From assembly GCA_009731375.1 (NCBI GenBank), contig BJOX01000038.1, positions 544,209-608,208 on the forward strand: 64,000 nt of DNA, in the 5' to 3' direction. The position numbers and the translations under genes are program-made. Below the pieces are notes generated by a model. It made no database searches and was not told where the DNA came from. It worked only from the letters and a program-made list of their open reading frames with translations. Positions 1-10,372 of the stretch are shown piece by piece (within the stretch, counting starts at the first letter, position 1; each line of letters starts with the position of its first letter). The DNA is from Paulinella micropora. Taxonomy: Eukaryota; Cercozoa; Imbricatea; Euglyphida.

Positions 1-1276
1 ATTTGGCAATACATACTGGTTGCGGTCATCTACGTAGTGAGTAACTGGGAATTGGTTGGCGGCATAGGCAGATTGATTGACGTACTGATTTTGGTTGGGA
101 GCGTGATAAGTACGAACAACAATATCACCCTGATTGTAGTTATTATTGTAATTGTTCTCTTTTTCAGGGACATGTTTGTTACCCTCGGGCTGGGAATTTG
201 TGACAGTGCTACCGCTTCCCTTCAAATTTATCTGCTTTATTTCATTTTGGAGAGCAGCAAGTGCGTTGGCCAGAGAGGACGAGACCGCAGTGTTTTGTGC
301 AGTGAAGCTACTCATCGCGGCAGCAATTGCGTCAGTAACCTGCTGGCCAACATCAACTGGAGCTTCAGACTTAGGAGCTTCAGGTGGTAACTGAGTGGCG
401 CCGACCGCGATCAAAGGCTTCTCATCGTTCTCACTTTCGGGGTCGTCAAGTGTGACTTCCACCTTTGGCTGTTTTGTCTTTTTCTGTTTGGCTTTTTTCG
501 GCTTACTAGATTTGGATTTGCCTTTCGCCGGCGGCTTGCCATGAGTCTCAGCATCGCCAAGCTCAGACTTGATTGCCAACTCCGGAGTCTGTGAAAAAAA
601 AAATGAAAAAAAAACATATCATCTTCGACGACAGATTATCATGAAGGCAAATTCAAAGCTAGTAACAAAACAAAAAGCTGATTACGATTTCAGTGGCTGG
701 CTGTGCTTCTTCCTTGGGCTTGATGACCCTCTTCGGCCGGCCGTTCGCATGGAATTTCTGGAGAGCGTTGGGCTGATCTCTAAACCATACGAAGTCAAAA
801 ATCTGCGGAGCTTGTTCTATGGGTAGTGTCCCCGCAGCCGCAGCGCTCATTTGTGCAAGCCCCGGCTCAACATCTTTCTCCCACTGCTCGACACTTATAT
901 AGCCAGCGTTCCTTGACTTTGCTGCATCTATCGCCTTCATTGACACGCACTGAAACTGGCGAAACACCTGGCCTGTCTCCTGATCCTCAACAACACGACT
1001 CACAAGCAAGGTTTTGTTTAGGTCAGTGATGTCCTTGGAGCCTTGCTTGAGAAAATGTGTGGTCAAGGTTGCCATGGCCCTGACCAAAAAGTGCGTACAG
1101 CAAGCAAGCAATGGTCACAAAATGATTACCCGCACAGCGTCAGTGTCTCATCCTCGCGGGTGACTACATGCTTGCGCGGCAACAACGGAATATTTTTGAG
1201 GTTACGCGACTTCAAAGAGCGAAGAACGGCAATGTTCTCCCGCCCTCCTACTTGCGACCGGGCACTGAGCGGAGTA
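1..1276 (-). CDS. 3' exons of an unrecognised intron-containing gene (partial)
   Basis: Three minus-strand exons splice in phase: 1276-1130, 1079-686 and 588-1 (running off the window). Introns are 50 and 97 bases with GTAATC donors and CAG acceptors. The middle exon gives a soluble, charged protein containing MATLTTHFLKQGSKD and later QWEKDVEPGLAQM. The last exon has a Lys-rich stretch (KSSKPKKAKQKKTKQ), then a helical Ala-rich part and an Asn/Gln/Tyr-rich tail. A further exon at 1474-1400 (REGSLRSLAERN) has good splice signals, but its phase does not join cleanly to 1276. The exons may continue the Lys/Glu-rich gene at 3030-1614 or belong to a separate gene starting at the ATG near 1075 (context GGCCATGG). 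I do not recognise a family. The open frames and splice sites are seen; the gene model is inferred. Confidence 0.6.
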
Positions 1277-1556
1277 CTGCAAAAAAATAATAATAATAAT
1301 AATAAATAAATAAATAAAATTAAAAAAATAATAAAATAAAAAAGTGCAAGCAAAATAGATACAGGAGGCAATGCAGTAAAGGTATAATGCAAAGCTCACA
1401 TTCGTGGCTATTAGTCTGACTTCGTGCCTGGCATGGATGTTACGTTCCGCGAGGGAACGCAGGGATCCTTCCCTCTGCACGCAAAGGACGAACGAATCGT
1501 CAAGTCGACAACCACGCAGTGCTGGGAACGCAAAAGCGAAAGTGCAAGGAAAAGAG

Positions 1557-1595
<39 letters not shown>

Positions 1596-1613
1596 AAGAG
1601 AGAGAGAGGTTAC

Positions 1614-2711
1614 GCAATTTCATAGTCCTTGTCGTGGACAAAGGTGTAGTTGGTCGTTCTGGAGCTGAAGAAGGCGTTTGGGTCTGGCTTGTCTTCCTTG
1701 GGCTTGCCATCGTCTGTCTCTGTCTCTATCTTTCCTTCTTTGTCTTTCTCCGTCTCATCTTTCTTTTCTTTTTTGTCTGTCTCTGTCTTTCCTCCATTCT
1801 CTGTCTCTGTCTTTCCTGCTTTGTCTTCCTCTGTCTTTCCTGCTTTGTCTGTCTCTGTCTTTCCTGCTTTGTCTTCCTCTGTCTTTCCTGCTTTGTCTTC
1901 CTCTGTCTTTCCTGCTTTGTCTTCCTTTGTCTTTTTTGCTTTGTCTTCCTCTGTCTTTTTTTGTTTGTCTTCCTCTGTCGTCTCTGTCTCCTTCTCTGCC
2001 TCCTTTTTGTCCTTTCCAATCGCATCTAATGCCTTTTGTCTCTCTGCTTTTTGCTTCTCTTCGTCGTCATGTTTCTTTTGCTCTTTTTTCCTCTGTGCCT
2101 CTGCTCTCTCTCTTTTTTCTCTTTCTTTTCCTTGTCTTGTTGTGCCTTTGCTTCTGCTTCTTTTCGTTCTCTCTCTTGTCTTTCTTTGTCTTTCTGTTTT
2201 GCTTCTTCTTCTATTTCTTTCAGTCTGGCCTGTTCCAGTGCCTCCTCTTCCTCTGTCTTCCTTTGCATCTTTGTCTTTTTTCTCTTCTTCTTCCCATTGT
2301 CTTCTTCCTCCTCTTCGGGCTTCTCACCTTGTGTCTTAGATGTCTCGTTCTTCTTTTTTGGATCTTTACTGTTTTTGTTCTTCTCTTTTGCCTCTGTCTC
2401 CTTCTCTGTCTCTGTCTCTGTCTTTGCTTCTGCCTTTGCCTCTGTTTTCTTTTTCTCGTTCTTCTTCTTTTTTTCATCTTTACTTTTTTTGCTCTTCTCT
2501 TTTGCCTTTGTCTCCTTCTCTGTCTCTGTCTTTGCCTCTGCATCTGTTTTCCTCTTCTTTGCATTTGCTGCTGGTTTGTCTTCTTGTATCTCTCTTATTA
2601 CTCTCTTCTTTTTTTCTCTCTTGTCACTCCCCCCCTCTGGCCATCTAACTAGTTCTAGTGGCTGCCTGGTAGTACTGTCCCATCTTGCTGTCCAACCTGC
2701 TGCTACGTCCT

Positions 2712-2792
<81 letters not shown>

Positions 2793-3030
2793 CAAGAGTC
2801 TCAAAGAGTCTTCACCTTGAAGGCACGGTTGGCCGGAAAGTTCCACAAAGGCCGTCGGGCTGCTTCAAAAGACGGCTCGTCGATTTTCCCCGCAGACACG
2901 AAGCCCTTAGCAGCGTCCNNNNNNNNNNCGCAGCGTCCACGGTGCCATGCAGAACCCAATTGTCTTCCTTGTTGATCTCCAAGAACACCTTGCCGTCCGC
3001 GGCCTTTCGGTGACCAGTCAACGATGCGAC
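1614..3030 (-). CDS. lysine/glutamate-rich protein, two exons
   Basis: Exon 3030-2816 encodes a compact segment (LTGHRKAADGKVFLEINK, then GKIDEPSFEAARRPLWNF) and ends in phase 0 at a GTGAAG donor. Exon 2709-1614 follows a TTTCTCAG acceptor, begins DVAAGWTARWDSTTRQPLEL, and becomes almost entirely K, E, D, T and A, with tandem copies of about nine residues such as DKAGKTEE. The frame shifts once near an A-run around 2120-2140, probably an indel. The frame ends either at the TAA at 1612-1610 (last residues HDKDYEIA) or by splicing at GTAACC. The charged repeats suggest a disordered, possibly nuclear protein; no family is recognised. The 10-N gap at 2919-2928 is bordered on both sides by the same GCAGCGTCC, so it may be an artificial break in a continuous exon. 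Confidence 0.55.
2713..2788. repeat. (GA)n microsatellite in an intron
   Basis: Almost uninterrupted GA dinucleotides. On the minus (coding) strand they form the pyrimidine tract directly before the acceptor of the Lys/Glu-rich exon at 2709. A shorter GA run lies at 1559-1610 just after the same exon. Confidence 0.85.
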
Positions 3031-4034
3031 CTTGCAACAACCAAGTCAGAGGACATGGAAAAAAAGCCTGGAGGTGGGGCGAAAACGGGGAAATGGTAAC
3101 GATTATGGGGGGGGGGGGCAAATACTGGGAAAGGGCAATGGTTTTCAGCAAGTAAGGGCAGAGAACCTTTGCCATACTGGCGATGGTGTCGATGGTGTCG
3201 GTCGCACAGAGTTGTGGGGTGGTTGGTGACGACGGTTGGAATTCAAAAAGGTAGCACATTGAGCAAAATTGGGCCCCAAAAAGCCAATAGTCCGGCAGGA
3301 AAAGTGAAAACGCCAGACTTCACCCAAGGACCCTTGCAAAACAAGTCCAAGAGAGAACAGTTAGAGGTCAAGATGGGGCTGTGTGAGTGCTGTGTGCTGC
3401 GTCTGAGATACTTTTTGGAAATTTTTTATGAAAATGATAGGCCAAGCTGCCCTCATCACATATCTGTTGTTTTTTTCCCCAAAAAACCCTGCATCCCAAT
3501 ACTCCTACAACTACCTTGGCAACTTTTCTGTTGCCACCATACTTTTTGCTCTGGCACTTTGCATAGGCATGGCTGTGTTTGTTGGAAAACAGACTATGCA
3601 AATGTTTGCTAATATGTTATGTTGTGTTTGCAATGAGTGCTTCTTTTCTTGTACAGCATGCCTGGAAGTACAGTACTTGGAAACTAGGTAGGCAAAATGG
3701 GGGGTTGCCACCCCCTTTTTTTCTCTTGCTGATCTTGCTTACAACTTGCGTTTTTTTTTTCGTTTGCTTGTATAAATCTTTGTTGTACACTATGGTAAGT
3801 TTAGAATGTACTTCTGTTTTGTACGTATTTCTTTGCAACTGCATGTGTTAGGAACTTGCTTGGCAAACGCTACTTTGCCACCCCCTTTTTTGCCCCTGGC
3901 CCTTCAACAGCGATAGGGACCATGAACAAAGAAAAGCCCAACATGTAGTGGTTGTGAATACGGTACTATTCAAAATTTTCTTGTTTTTTTNNNNNNNNNN
4001 TTTTTTTTCAAAATAACTTTTTTGTTTTGTTTAG
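3031..4034. other. no supported gene
   Basis: Short open frames on both strands have no recognisable content. The stretch contains a G-run at 3109-3118 and a 10-N gap at 3991-4000 inside a T-run. It may hold the 5' region of the minus-strand gene ending at 1614, or an intron of the plus-strand exons that follow. Confidence 0.4.
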
Positions 4035-4521
4035 GAAGATGAAGAAACTTAGTAAGATTGGGCTGAGTGCGGGTGTCGTGGGCCTGTCTTTCCACCAAGT
4101 CTTTGGAGGAAGTGAGTCGCGGAATGTCAAGAGCGAACACACAGTTCAGGCCAGCCCTCCTCCCCTCGAATTACCCACTCCACGTTCAAATCCACCCACA
4201 TCCAGTTTTTTTCGTGTATNNNNNNNNNNGGCTCTGTTTAAACTTATTCTTGGTTTCAAGAAGAACAAGGATTCGTATTGCATTTTGCTGTTGGCTTCCG
4301 ACTATGATTGGGTTGGCTATTTTGCCGATTCCATAAACCCCCGCTTCCACTATTATAAGCGTCCCTTAGCGTGGAAGTATGAGGCGGGGACGACGGAGTC
4401 TGGTGGGCTTCCACGTGTTCGTGTCAAAACATGGGGCGATGCGCAGAAGCATTGGTACGGGGTCAATGACGACCCCGAAGGTGCAGACCTTCTGCCATAC
4501 CTCAAAGATCCTGGTTTCTGA
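4035..4521 (+). CDS. two plus-strand exons of an unrecognised gene
   Basis: A TTTGTTTAG acceptor at 4034 opens an exon starting KMKKLSKIGLSAGVVGLSFH that ends at a GTGAGT donor (4112). After a 10-N gap (4220-4229) a second open stretch contains DYDWVGYFADSINPRFHYYK and ends LPYLKDPGF before a TGA at 4519-4521, or splices at the GTTTCT just before it. The tryptophan- and tyrosine-rich text looks like a folded domain of about 80 residues. I do not recognise it. It may join the exon at 5476-5693 across the large gap. Confidence 0.45.
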
Positions 4522-4576
4522 AAAATACATACTACACATATTATATCATGTCATTATTCTTATACTACTTGTCTTA

Positions 4577-4580
<4 letters not shown>

Positions 4581-4654
<74 letters not shown>

Positions 4655-5475
4655 NNNNNNNNNNNNNNNNNNNNNNNNNNNNNNNNNNNNNNNNNNNNNN
4701 NNNNNNNNNNNNNNNNNNNNNNNNNNNNNNNNNNNNNNNNNNNNNNNNNNNNNNNNNNNNNNNNNNNNNNNNNNNNNNNNNNNNNNNNNNNNNNNNNNNN
4801 NNNNNNNNNNNNNNNNNNNNNNNNNNNNNNNNNNNNNNNNNNNNNNNNNNNNNNNNNNNNNNNNNNNNNNNNNNNNNNNNNNNNNNNNNNNNNNNNNNNN
4901 NNNNNNNNNNNNNNNNNNNNNNNNNNNNNNNNNNNNNNNNNNNNNNNNNNNNNNNNNNNNNNNNNNNNNNNNNNNNNNNNNNNNNNNNNNNNNNNNNNNN
5001 NNNNNNNNNNNNNNNNNNNNNNNNNNNNNNNNNNNNNNNNNNNNNNNNNNNNNNNNNNNNNNNNNNNNNNNNNNNNNNNNNNNNNNNNNNNNNNNNNNNN
5101 NNNNNNNNNNNNNNNNNNNNNNNNNNNNNNNNNNNNNNNNNNNNNNNNNNNNNNNNNNNNNNNNNNNNNNNNNNNNNNNNNNNNNNNNNNNNNNNNNNNN
5201 NNNNNNNNNNNNNNNNNNNNNNNNNNNNNNNNNNNNNNNNNNNNNNNNNNNNNNNNNNNNNNNNNNNNNNNNNNNNNNNNNNNNNNNNNNNNNNNNNNNN
5301 NNNNNNNNNNNNNNNNNNNNNNNNNNNNNNNNNNNNNNNNNNNNNNNNNNNNNNNNNNNNNNNNNNNNNNNNNNNNNNNNNNNNNNNNNNNNNNNNNNNN
5401 NNNNNNNNNNNNNNNNNNNNNNNNNNNNNNNNNNNNNNNNNNNNNNNNNNNNNNNNNNNNNNNNNNNNNNNNNNN
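4581..5475. other. poly-T run and 821-base assembly gap
   Basis: A T-run of about 74 bases leads into N from 4655 to 5475. The sequence resumes in coding-like DNA. Confidence 0.95.
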
Positions 5476-5693
5476 ATACTTCTAGCTCCTCTGAGGATGA
5501 GCCGATACTGCCTAGCGAACCAAATCGACCACATTCAGCTGCGCGGCAACGTGTTGCCCGCACTTTTCATCGTGTTTATGGTATTGACGGAGAAGAAGAG
5601 TTTGAGAGGAAGGAAGGTATAAGGTCGGACCTATCTGATGCTTCTAGTGAAGACTGGGACTGGTCTCCCCTTAACGTTGCAGATGTTGAGTAA
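5476..5693 (+). CDS. C-terminal exon, acidic/serine-rich protein
   Basis: Open from the gap edge to TAA at 5691-5693. It begins TSSSSEDEPILPSEPNRP, carries a basic stretch (RQRVARTFHRVYG) and ends in an acidic tail (SDASSEDWDWSPLNVADVE). Composition suggests a disordered, phosphorylatable tail of a nuclear or signalling protein. It could be the end of the gene whose earlier exons are at 4035-4521. No family recognised. Confidence 0.45.
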
Positions 5694-6360
5694 TTAAATT
5701 ACTATTATTCATTAATATTGCTTCATTTCCGGCTGAATTAATCGCACTTTGAAAGTATGAGTTACACGGACTTCGAAAAATTTATATATTGGCAGGTGGC
5801 AACTTGAAGTGTGTATTTCTTATACATACAAATAGGATAGCTTCAGACTTAATTTAAAAATTATATATTTAGATTCAGCACGATCGAATTAAACTGTTCC
5901 GCACACAATTCTGCCAGGAACGCTTGCCTAGACTAGTCCGTATCATTGACTTAGAAATTTTTACACATCCACTTTTTAATGTACTAGTGACACCGCATGC
6001 CACTTATTTCATGTCAGCCGGGTGGTGGATCATGAAGTAAAATTTATCATTAAATCTGATTATTTTCATTCATATTAGATTAAAAAATCAAGCAAAAAAG
6101 AAGCAAAAATAGGCAAATAACTTAGCAAAAAGTGGCAAGTATTTTTGCCACATTTTTGCTTGATTTTGTCACTCTGCAACTTCAAAACTAACTTGAAATG
6201 TTGAATTTATTAATAAATAATGCTTTTTAATCATAGATCTGCTTGTTTTATCAACAAAACATGCAGGAATTTGCCTCTTATATTCATGAAATTGCCTGTG
6301 GCAAAAAGTGGCAAAAGGTACTAGTACCTTTGAACATCACCTCTGTTATATATGTATATA
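5694..6360. other. AT-rich non-coding stretch with an inverted repeat
   Basis: No convincing ORF. Positions 6124-6159 form a near-perfect hairpin with arms of about 14 bases (AGCAAAAAGTGGCAA and its complement with one extra base). The phrase GCAAAAAGTGGCAA recurs at about 6301-6316. A TATATATGTATATAG acceptor ends the stretch at 6360. Confidence 0.5.
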
Positions 6361-7506
6361 GGTACTTTGAGTTGTACCAAGTGGAGATGAGCGTAGATAT
6401 GCTGTGCGGCGGCCACGCTTGGAACGTTTGCGACGGCGATAAAGGTATTCATACCCGTGTTTTCACTCGCGACCAGGTTGCGCAGAATCGTGGGTTTGAC
6501 CTTATTGAAGATCGGCTGTATTCAGCTGCTGGTGCTGGATTCGAGAATCATCGCTACTACGGCCACGATGCTGACGTGATAATGGCCTGGGTGGCAAAGA
6601 ATAAGCTGGAGCCCCGCGAATGTGCTGCCTGGCGCTTCCGCGATCTGAGATCCTTTGTTTACTTCAGGGAAACAGACGGGAAGAAGGAGTATATCCCTGG
6701 CGTTGCGCACGCCGCTTTGCATAGCGAGGTTGAGTTCGCGGATCCCATAGTGCTTGATTTGCGGCAAGACAAGGCGGCAGGCGGCGCCAGGTGCGAGAAG
6801 TACACCCAAGCTTTCAAAAAGCCGACGTTTGCCCACCCCAAAGGGGAGGAGTCCGTCCAAAAAAACGCGGTTGGGAGAGCCGGCGTTGGCGGTTCACGTG
6901 AAGTCAGGCCTTACCGACTGCATGGACTACAAAGAGAAGCAACAGTACCTCGCTCGCCGATCCAAAGCGAAAGCTAAGGCAAAAGGAAGGTTCTCCACTA
7001 TGCTGAAGCGCGACTGCATCACACTTCTGGAAGGGCTAGGCCTATCCACAGAGGGTGTGGTGGCCGAGCTTCAACAGAGGCTGGAGGAGGCTCTTGGTAA
7101 CCAAGCGGAGCCAGGCAAGGCGCAGAAGAAGGGCGCTAAAAAGGGATCTAAGAAAGGCGCTAAAAAGGGTGCGAGGAAACAACAGCAGCGGGTTGAGGAG
7201 AAAGCAGCGCGTGGCAACAAGAAGGCGGCCAGAGCGACTGCGAGGGCTGCTGCACCACCAGGTAAGCGAAGGCGCAAGGCGGCCCGGCGGGTGGACTACG
7301 GGGAATCAGATGCAGAAGAAGCAGATGAGGAATGGCAAGAGGAGGAGGAAGCCTGGAAAGAGTCGGAAGATGAAGCAGTTGTCTGGGTTTGCGACGTCTG
7401 CAATCATCCGAACTATGGCCCGCTCCCAGGCAGCGTGGACTTCGAAGGCTGCGAGCTATGTGAGGCGGGGCTCTCGGAGACCTCGGAGGTGGAGGAAAAT
7501 GATTAA
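6361..7506 (+). CDS. chromatin-like protein: SAP-like motif, H1-like basic tail, C-terminal zinc finger
   Basis: The first part (about 6361-6800) encodes a folded-looking domain with EMSVDMLCGGHAWNVCDGD and RECAAWRFRDLRSFVYFRE. The frame then changes, either by a small intron (donor CAG|GTGCGAG near 6792) or by an indel. It continues to TAA at 7504-7506. This second part has a SAP-like helix pair (LLEGLGLSTEGVVAELQQRL), a histone-H1-like run of KKGAKKGSKKGAKKG repeats, a basic KRRRKAARR patch, an acidic stretch and a final CDVCN...CELCEAG pair of Cys knuckles like a RanBP2-type finger. SAP motifs and such fingers bind nucleic acid or partner proteins, so a DNA-bound nuclear role is likely. 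The N-terminal domain is not recognised and the start is uncertain. Confidence 0.6.
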
Positions 7507-8095
7507 AGCAGGCGTTCGGTAGCTGCTTGCAATGTTCCCCTGAAATGCAACCCCAGCATCTGATCTGTGTGACAGTACTCAGGTCATGTGCTGGGATCGC
7601 GGCAATGATTTTTGAAATGCCGCGTAATAACCCACCGTGGCTGGCAAGTGCCACCAGCAGCTGGGAATATCAGGAATTTGTTGTTGTTTTTCATGATTTT
7701 AGTTGTTTTGCTCTGTTTGCAGCGTGGCAATCGTTTGTTTATGATTAGGTGCTAGCACTTGAATAATATTGCTTGGCTGTTTTCGTGACCCAGCGCTAGC
7801 GCTCAATGCGCTGCTGTAGAGTGCTGTGCAGTGGCTGGCAAGTGCCACCAGCGACGTGAAATTTGCAGAAATAGATAAAATAAATACATTTATGAGTTTT
7901 TGATGGATTTCCGACGTTTGGACTTGCACAAACATGCTCATAATGCGTGGCTCTCCATGAGTTTGCTGATAGTGGTGCTGTTTCGCCTGCAATCTTTCAT
8001 AGTAGTCTTAAGTCATATGCAATCACCTTTCAAGGTTTTTTTTTCACTTTTTTTTTCTTCAATAAATTAATGTTTTTATTAATAATAATGAGTTT
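7507..8095. other. non-coding, with a repeated short hairpin
   Basis: No supported gene. The 21-base phrase TGGCTGGCAAGTGCCACCAGC, which can pair GCTGG with CCAGC, occurs at about 7638-7658 and again at about 7830-7850. Confidence 0.4.
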
Positions 8096-8542
8096 TTAGC
8101 GATAATTGTGCAATTTTAATAATTTGTGCAAAAATTCATTTTCCGTACGACCGGACCTTGGAGCGGCCCCTCTTATCTTGAACCGGATCATCTTATCAGT
8201 TATTCCATCATCAAAAGCAACATCATGTGCGGGGAAACGTTTGGATTTCCGTACGATCGGGGCGGAAGGTTGGAGCGTAACAGCCTTACGTTCAGCAGTT
8301 TCCCACTGATCGCCGTAAGTTTGTTTAGCCCACTCCCCCCACATCCGTGCCGGAACTCTGACCTGTTTCCCTGATAATATTACCCTGACTTTGGTCTTCT
8401 TGCCCCTCTTACCTATTGCTTTACGCGTTGACTCCCCCTCATCTTTCTGGTGACTACTCGATTCAGAACTAGCCCTAGGGCTTGGACGTTCAAGGGTTGG
8501 TAGGTCCTCATAGCCAGGACCGGAGTCCTCACTCCTGGCCCG
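8096..8542 (-). CDS. small unrecognised basic protein
   Basis: The frame is open from after a TAA at 8545-8543 to a TAA at 8098-8096, about 148 codons. It contains VRVILSGKQVRVPARMWGEW, then YGDQWETAERKAV and FDDGITDKMIRFKIRGAAP, ahead of a Lys/Leu tail. The N-terminal third is rich in Ser, Glu and Lys and probably disordered. No start codon is obvious, so it may be an exon. The evenly spaced tryptophans suggest a small folded module. No family recognised. Confidence 0.4.
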   Translation of the reverse strand, partial: RARSEDSGPGYEDLPTLERPSPRASSESSSHQKDEGESTRKAIGKRGKKTKVRVILSGKQVRVPARMWGEWAKQTYGDQWETAERKAVTLQPSAPIVRKSKRFPAHDVAFDDGITDKMIRFKIRGAAPRSGRTENEFLHKLLKLHNYR

Positions 8543-8602
8543 TTAGGGTTGTTCAATCTTGCTTTCTTCTCTTTAATTAAAAAGTACTACGTAACATTAG
8601 AG

Positions 8603-9507
8603 CTAGGCCATGCAAGCAACGTTGAAAACAAGTAGTTTCCTAATGGCTGGACAGTGCAAACGTCGGCACTCGCCTTTCGGGGCGTTCGGGCACGCCAGCG
8701 CGTAGTGCGGCAGTGGAAGGCCCTGCTCTACCCTCATGCAATCGTCTGCATTTTCCCCGGCGTGGCATCTGATGGAGGCAATCGTGAAATTGATTTTCAG
8801 ATCATGCCAATCGAACAGCCGTTTCAGCACAGCCACTAAGCTCTGCTGCTTTGTTACCATCTCGAACAAGGAAGACGCGGCCCTAACCCATTTGAGCGAT
8901 AGAAGTAGCAGTTCCTGTCTGCTTTTCGTGTCAGTGTTTGTAGTCAAGTTGTCGTCCGCAACCTCGTCCGAACTACCTTCCTTATCGCTCAAACGAAAAT
9001 CTCCAAGACGGAGCTCCAGGCTGAGCTCCTCCGGCTAGTTAGGCACTGGGGAGAACGGACGCGACGTTTGTGCGGACCCCATGACGCTCTTGAAAGCATT
9101 GTCCAAGAATTCAGGCATGATCTTGCTGGGCGACGGTGCCACAGCGCCTGCGTCTGGGCTCGTGACCCAACAGCCGCTGCCGGTAGCAGACAGGCGCATT
9201 TCCCCGCCCTCGGGTCCCAGAGCGCGCAAAAGGCGGGGACCGAACGACGTAAACTTGAATTCCTGCACCTCGAAGTGATAACTCAATTCATGAGCTAACA
9301 CACCATTCGCAAATAGTACCTGCGCCTCGAACAATTGGGTTCTTTTGGATATAATTGCCTCTGTCAACTTCGCGAAATCCGACAGCGGCGAGGTAACTAG
9401 GTCCCGCCATCGCAGCCCAACACCGATGAAAACTTTTCTACACTTTTCATCCTCTGGCGCGCTGGTGTCTATTCGTGGAGCAGCTGGCGAAAAATAATGC
9501 CAAGGAT
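8603..9507 (-). CDS. unrecognised ORF with one in-frame stop, in the virus-like block
   Basis: A TTTTTTTTAG acceptor at 9508 opens a frame reading DPWHYFSPAAPRIDTSAPED. It runs to TAG at 9037-9035 and, in the same frame, continues open to TGA at 8603. The text after the stop (PEELSLELRLGDFRLSDKEG, then a leucine-rich stretch) is as protein-like as the text before it. So this is probably one protein of about 300 residues interrupted by a nonsense mutation, or two adjacent ORFs. GC content rises here relative to the left flank. No conserved motif recognised. It lies on the opposite strand to the primase, with a gap between them. Confidence 0.45.
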
Positions 9508-9608
9508 CTAAAAAAAATGAGGGCGGGGGAGGGGGGATAGGTTGGGACCGCCTGCTACCTTGCGCCCGTTGCACCACCAATAAAGGAAAAGAAAGATGAG
9601 GAGAGAGA

Positions 9609-10302
9609 NNNNNNNNNNNNNNNNNNNNNNNNNNNNNNNNNNNNNNNNNNNNNNNNNNNNNNNNNNNNNNNNNNNNNNNNNNNNNNNNNNNNNNNNNNNN
9701 NNNNNNNNNNNNNNNNNNNNNNNNNNNNNNNNNNNNNNNNNNNNNNNNNNNNNNNNNNNNNNNNNNNNNNNNNNNNNNNNNNNNNNNNNNNNNNNNNNNN
9801 NNNNNNNNNNNNNNNNNNNNNNNNNNNNNNNNNNNNNNNNNNNNNNNNNNNNNNNNNNNNNNNNNNNNNNNNNNNNNNNNNNNNNNNNNNNNNNNNNNNN
9901 NNNNNNNNNNNNNNNNNNNNNNNNNNNNNNNNNNNNNNNNNNNNNNNNNNNNNNNNNNNNNNNNNNNNNNNNNNNNNNNNNNNNNNNNNNNNNNNNNNNN
10001 NNNNNNNNNNNNNNNNNNNNNNNNNNNNNNNNNNNNNNNNNNNNNNNNNNNNNNNNNNNNNNNNNNNNNNNNNNNNNNNNNNNNNNNNNNNNNNNNNNNN
10101 NNNNNNNNNNNNNNNNNNNNNNNNNNNNNNNNNNNNNNNNNNNNNNNNNNNNNNNNNNNNNNNNNNNNNNNNNNNNNNNNNNNNNNNNNNNNNNNNNNNN
10201 NNNNNNNNNNNNNNNNNNNNNNNNNNNNNNNNNNNNNNNNNNNNNNNNNNNNNNNNNNNNNNNNNNNNNNNNNNNNNNNNNNNNNNNNNNNNNNNNNNNN
10301 NN
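9609..10302. other. assembly gap bounded by G-run
   Basis: 694 Ns, entered after a GAGAGAGA run and left through a run of 18 G. Confidence 0.95.
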
Positions 10303-10372
10303 GGGGGGGGGGGGGGGGGGCGGGGGAGACCGCGCCCATGGAAAGCATAAGAACGTGGCAGCCAGAAGCGGC

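Noticed and set aside
1650-2713. Plus-strand Ser/Leu/Phe/Cys-rich ORFs as membrane proteins
   Set aside because: They are the reverse of the Lys/Glu-rich exon on the minus strand, which has splice sites and a better frame.
9596-10372. ORF start before the gap joined to the primase
   Set aside because: The segment crosses 694 Ns, so continuity is not real; the ATG at 10373 is the first supported start.
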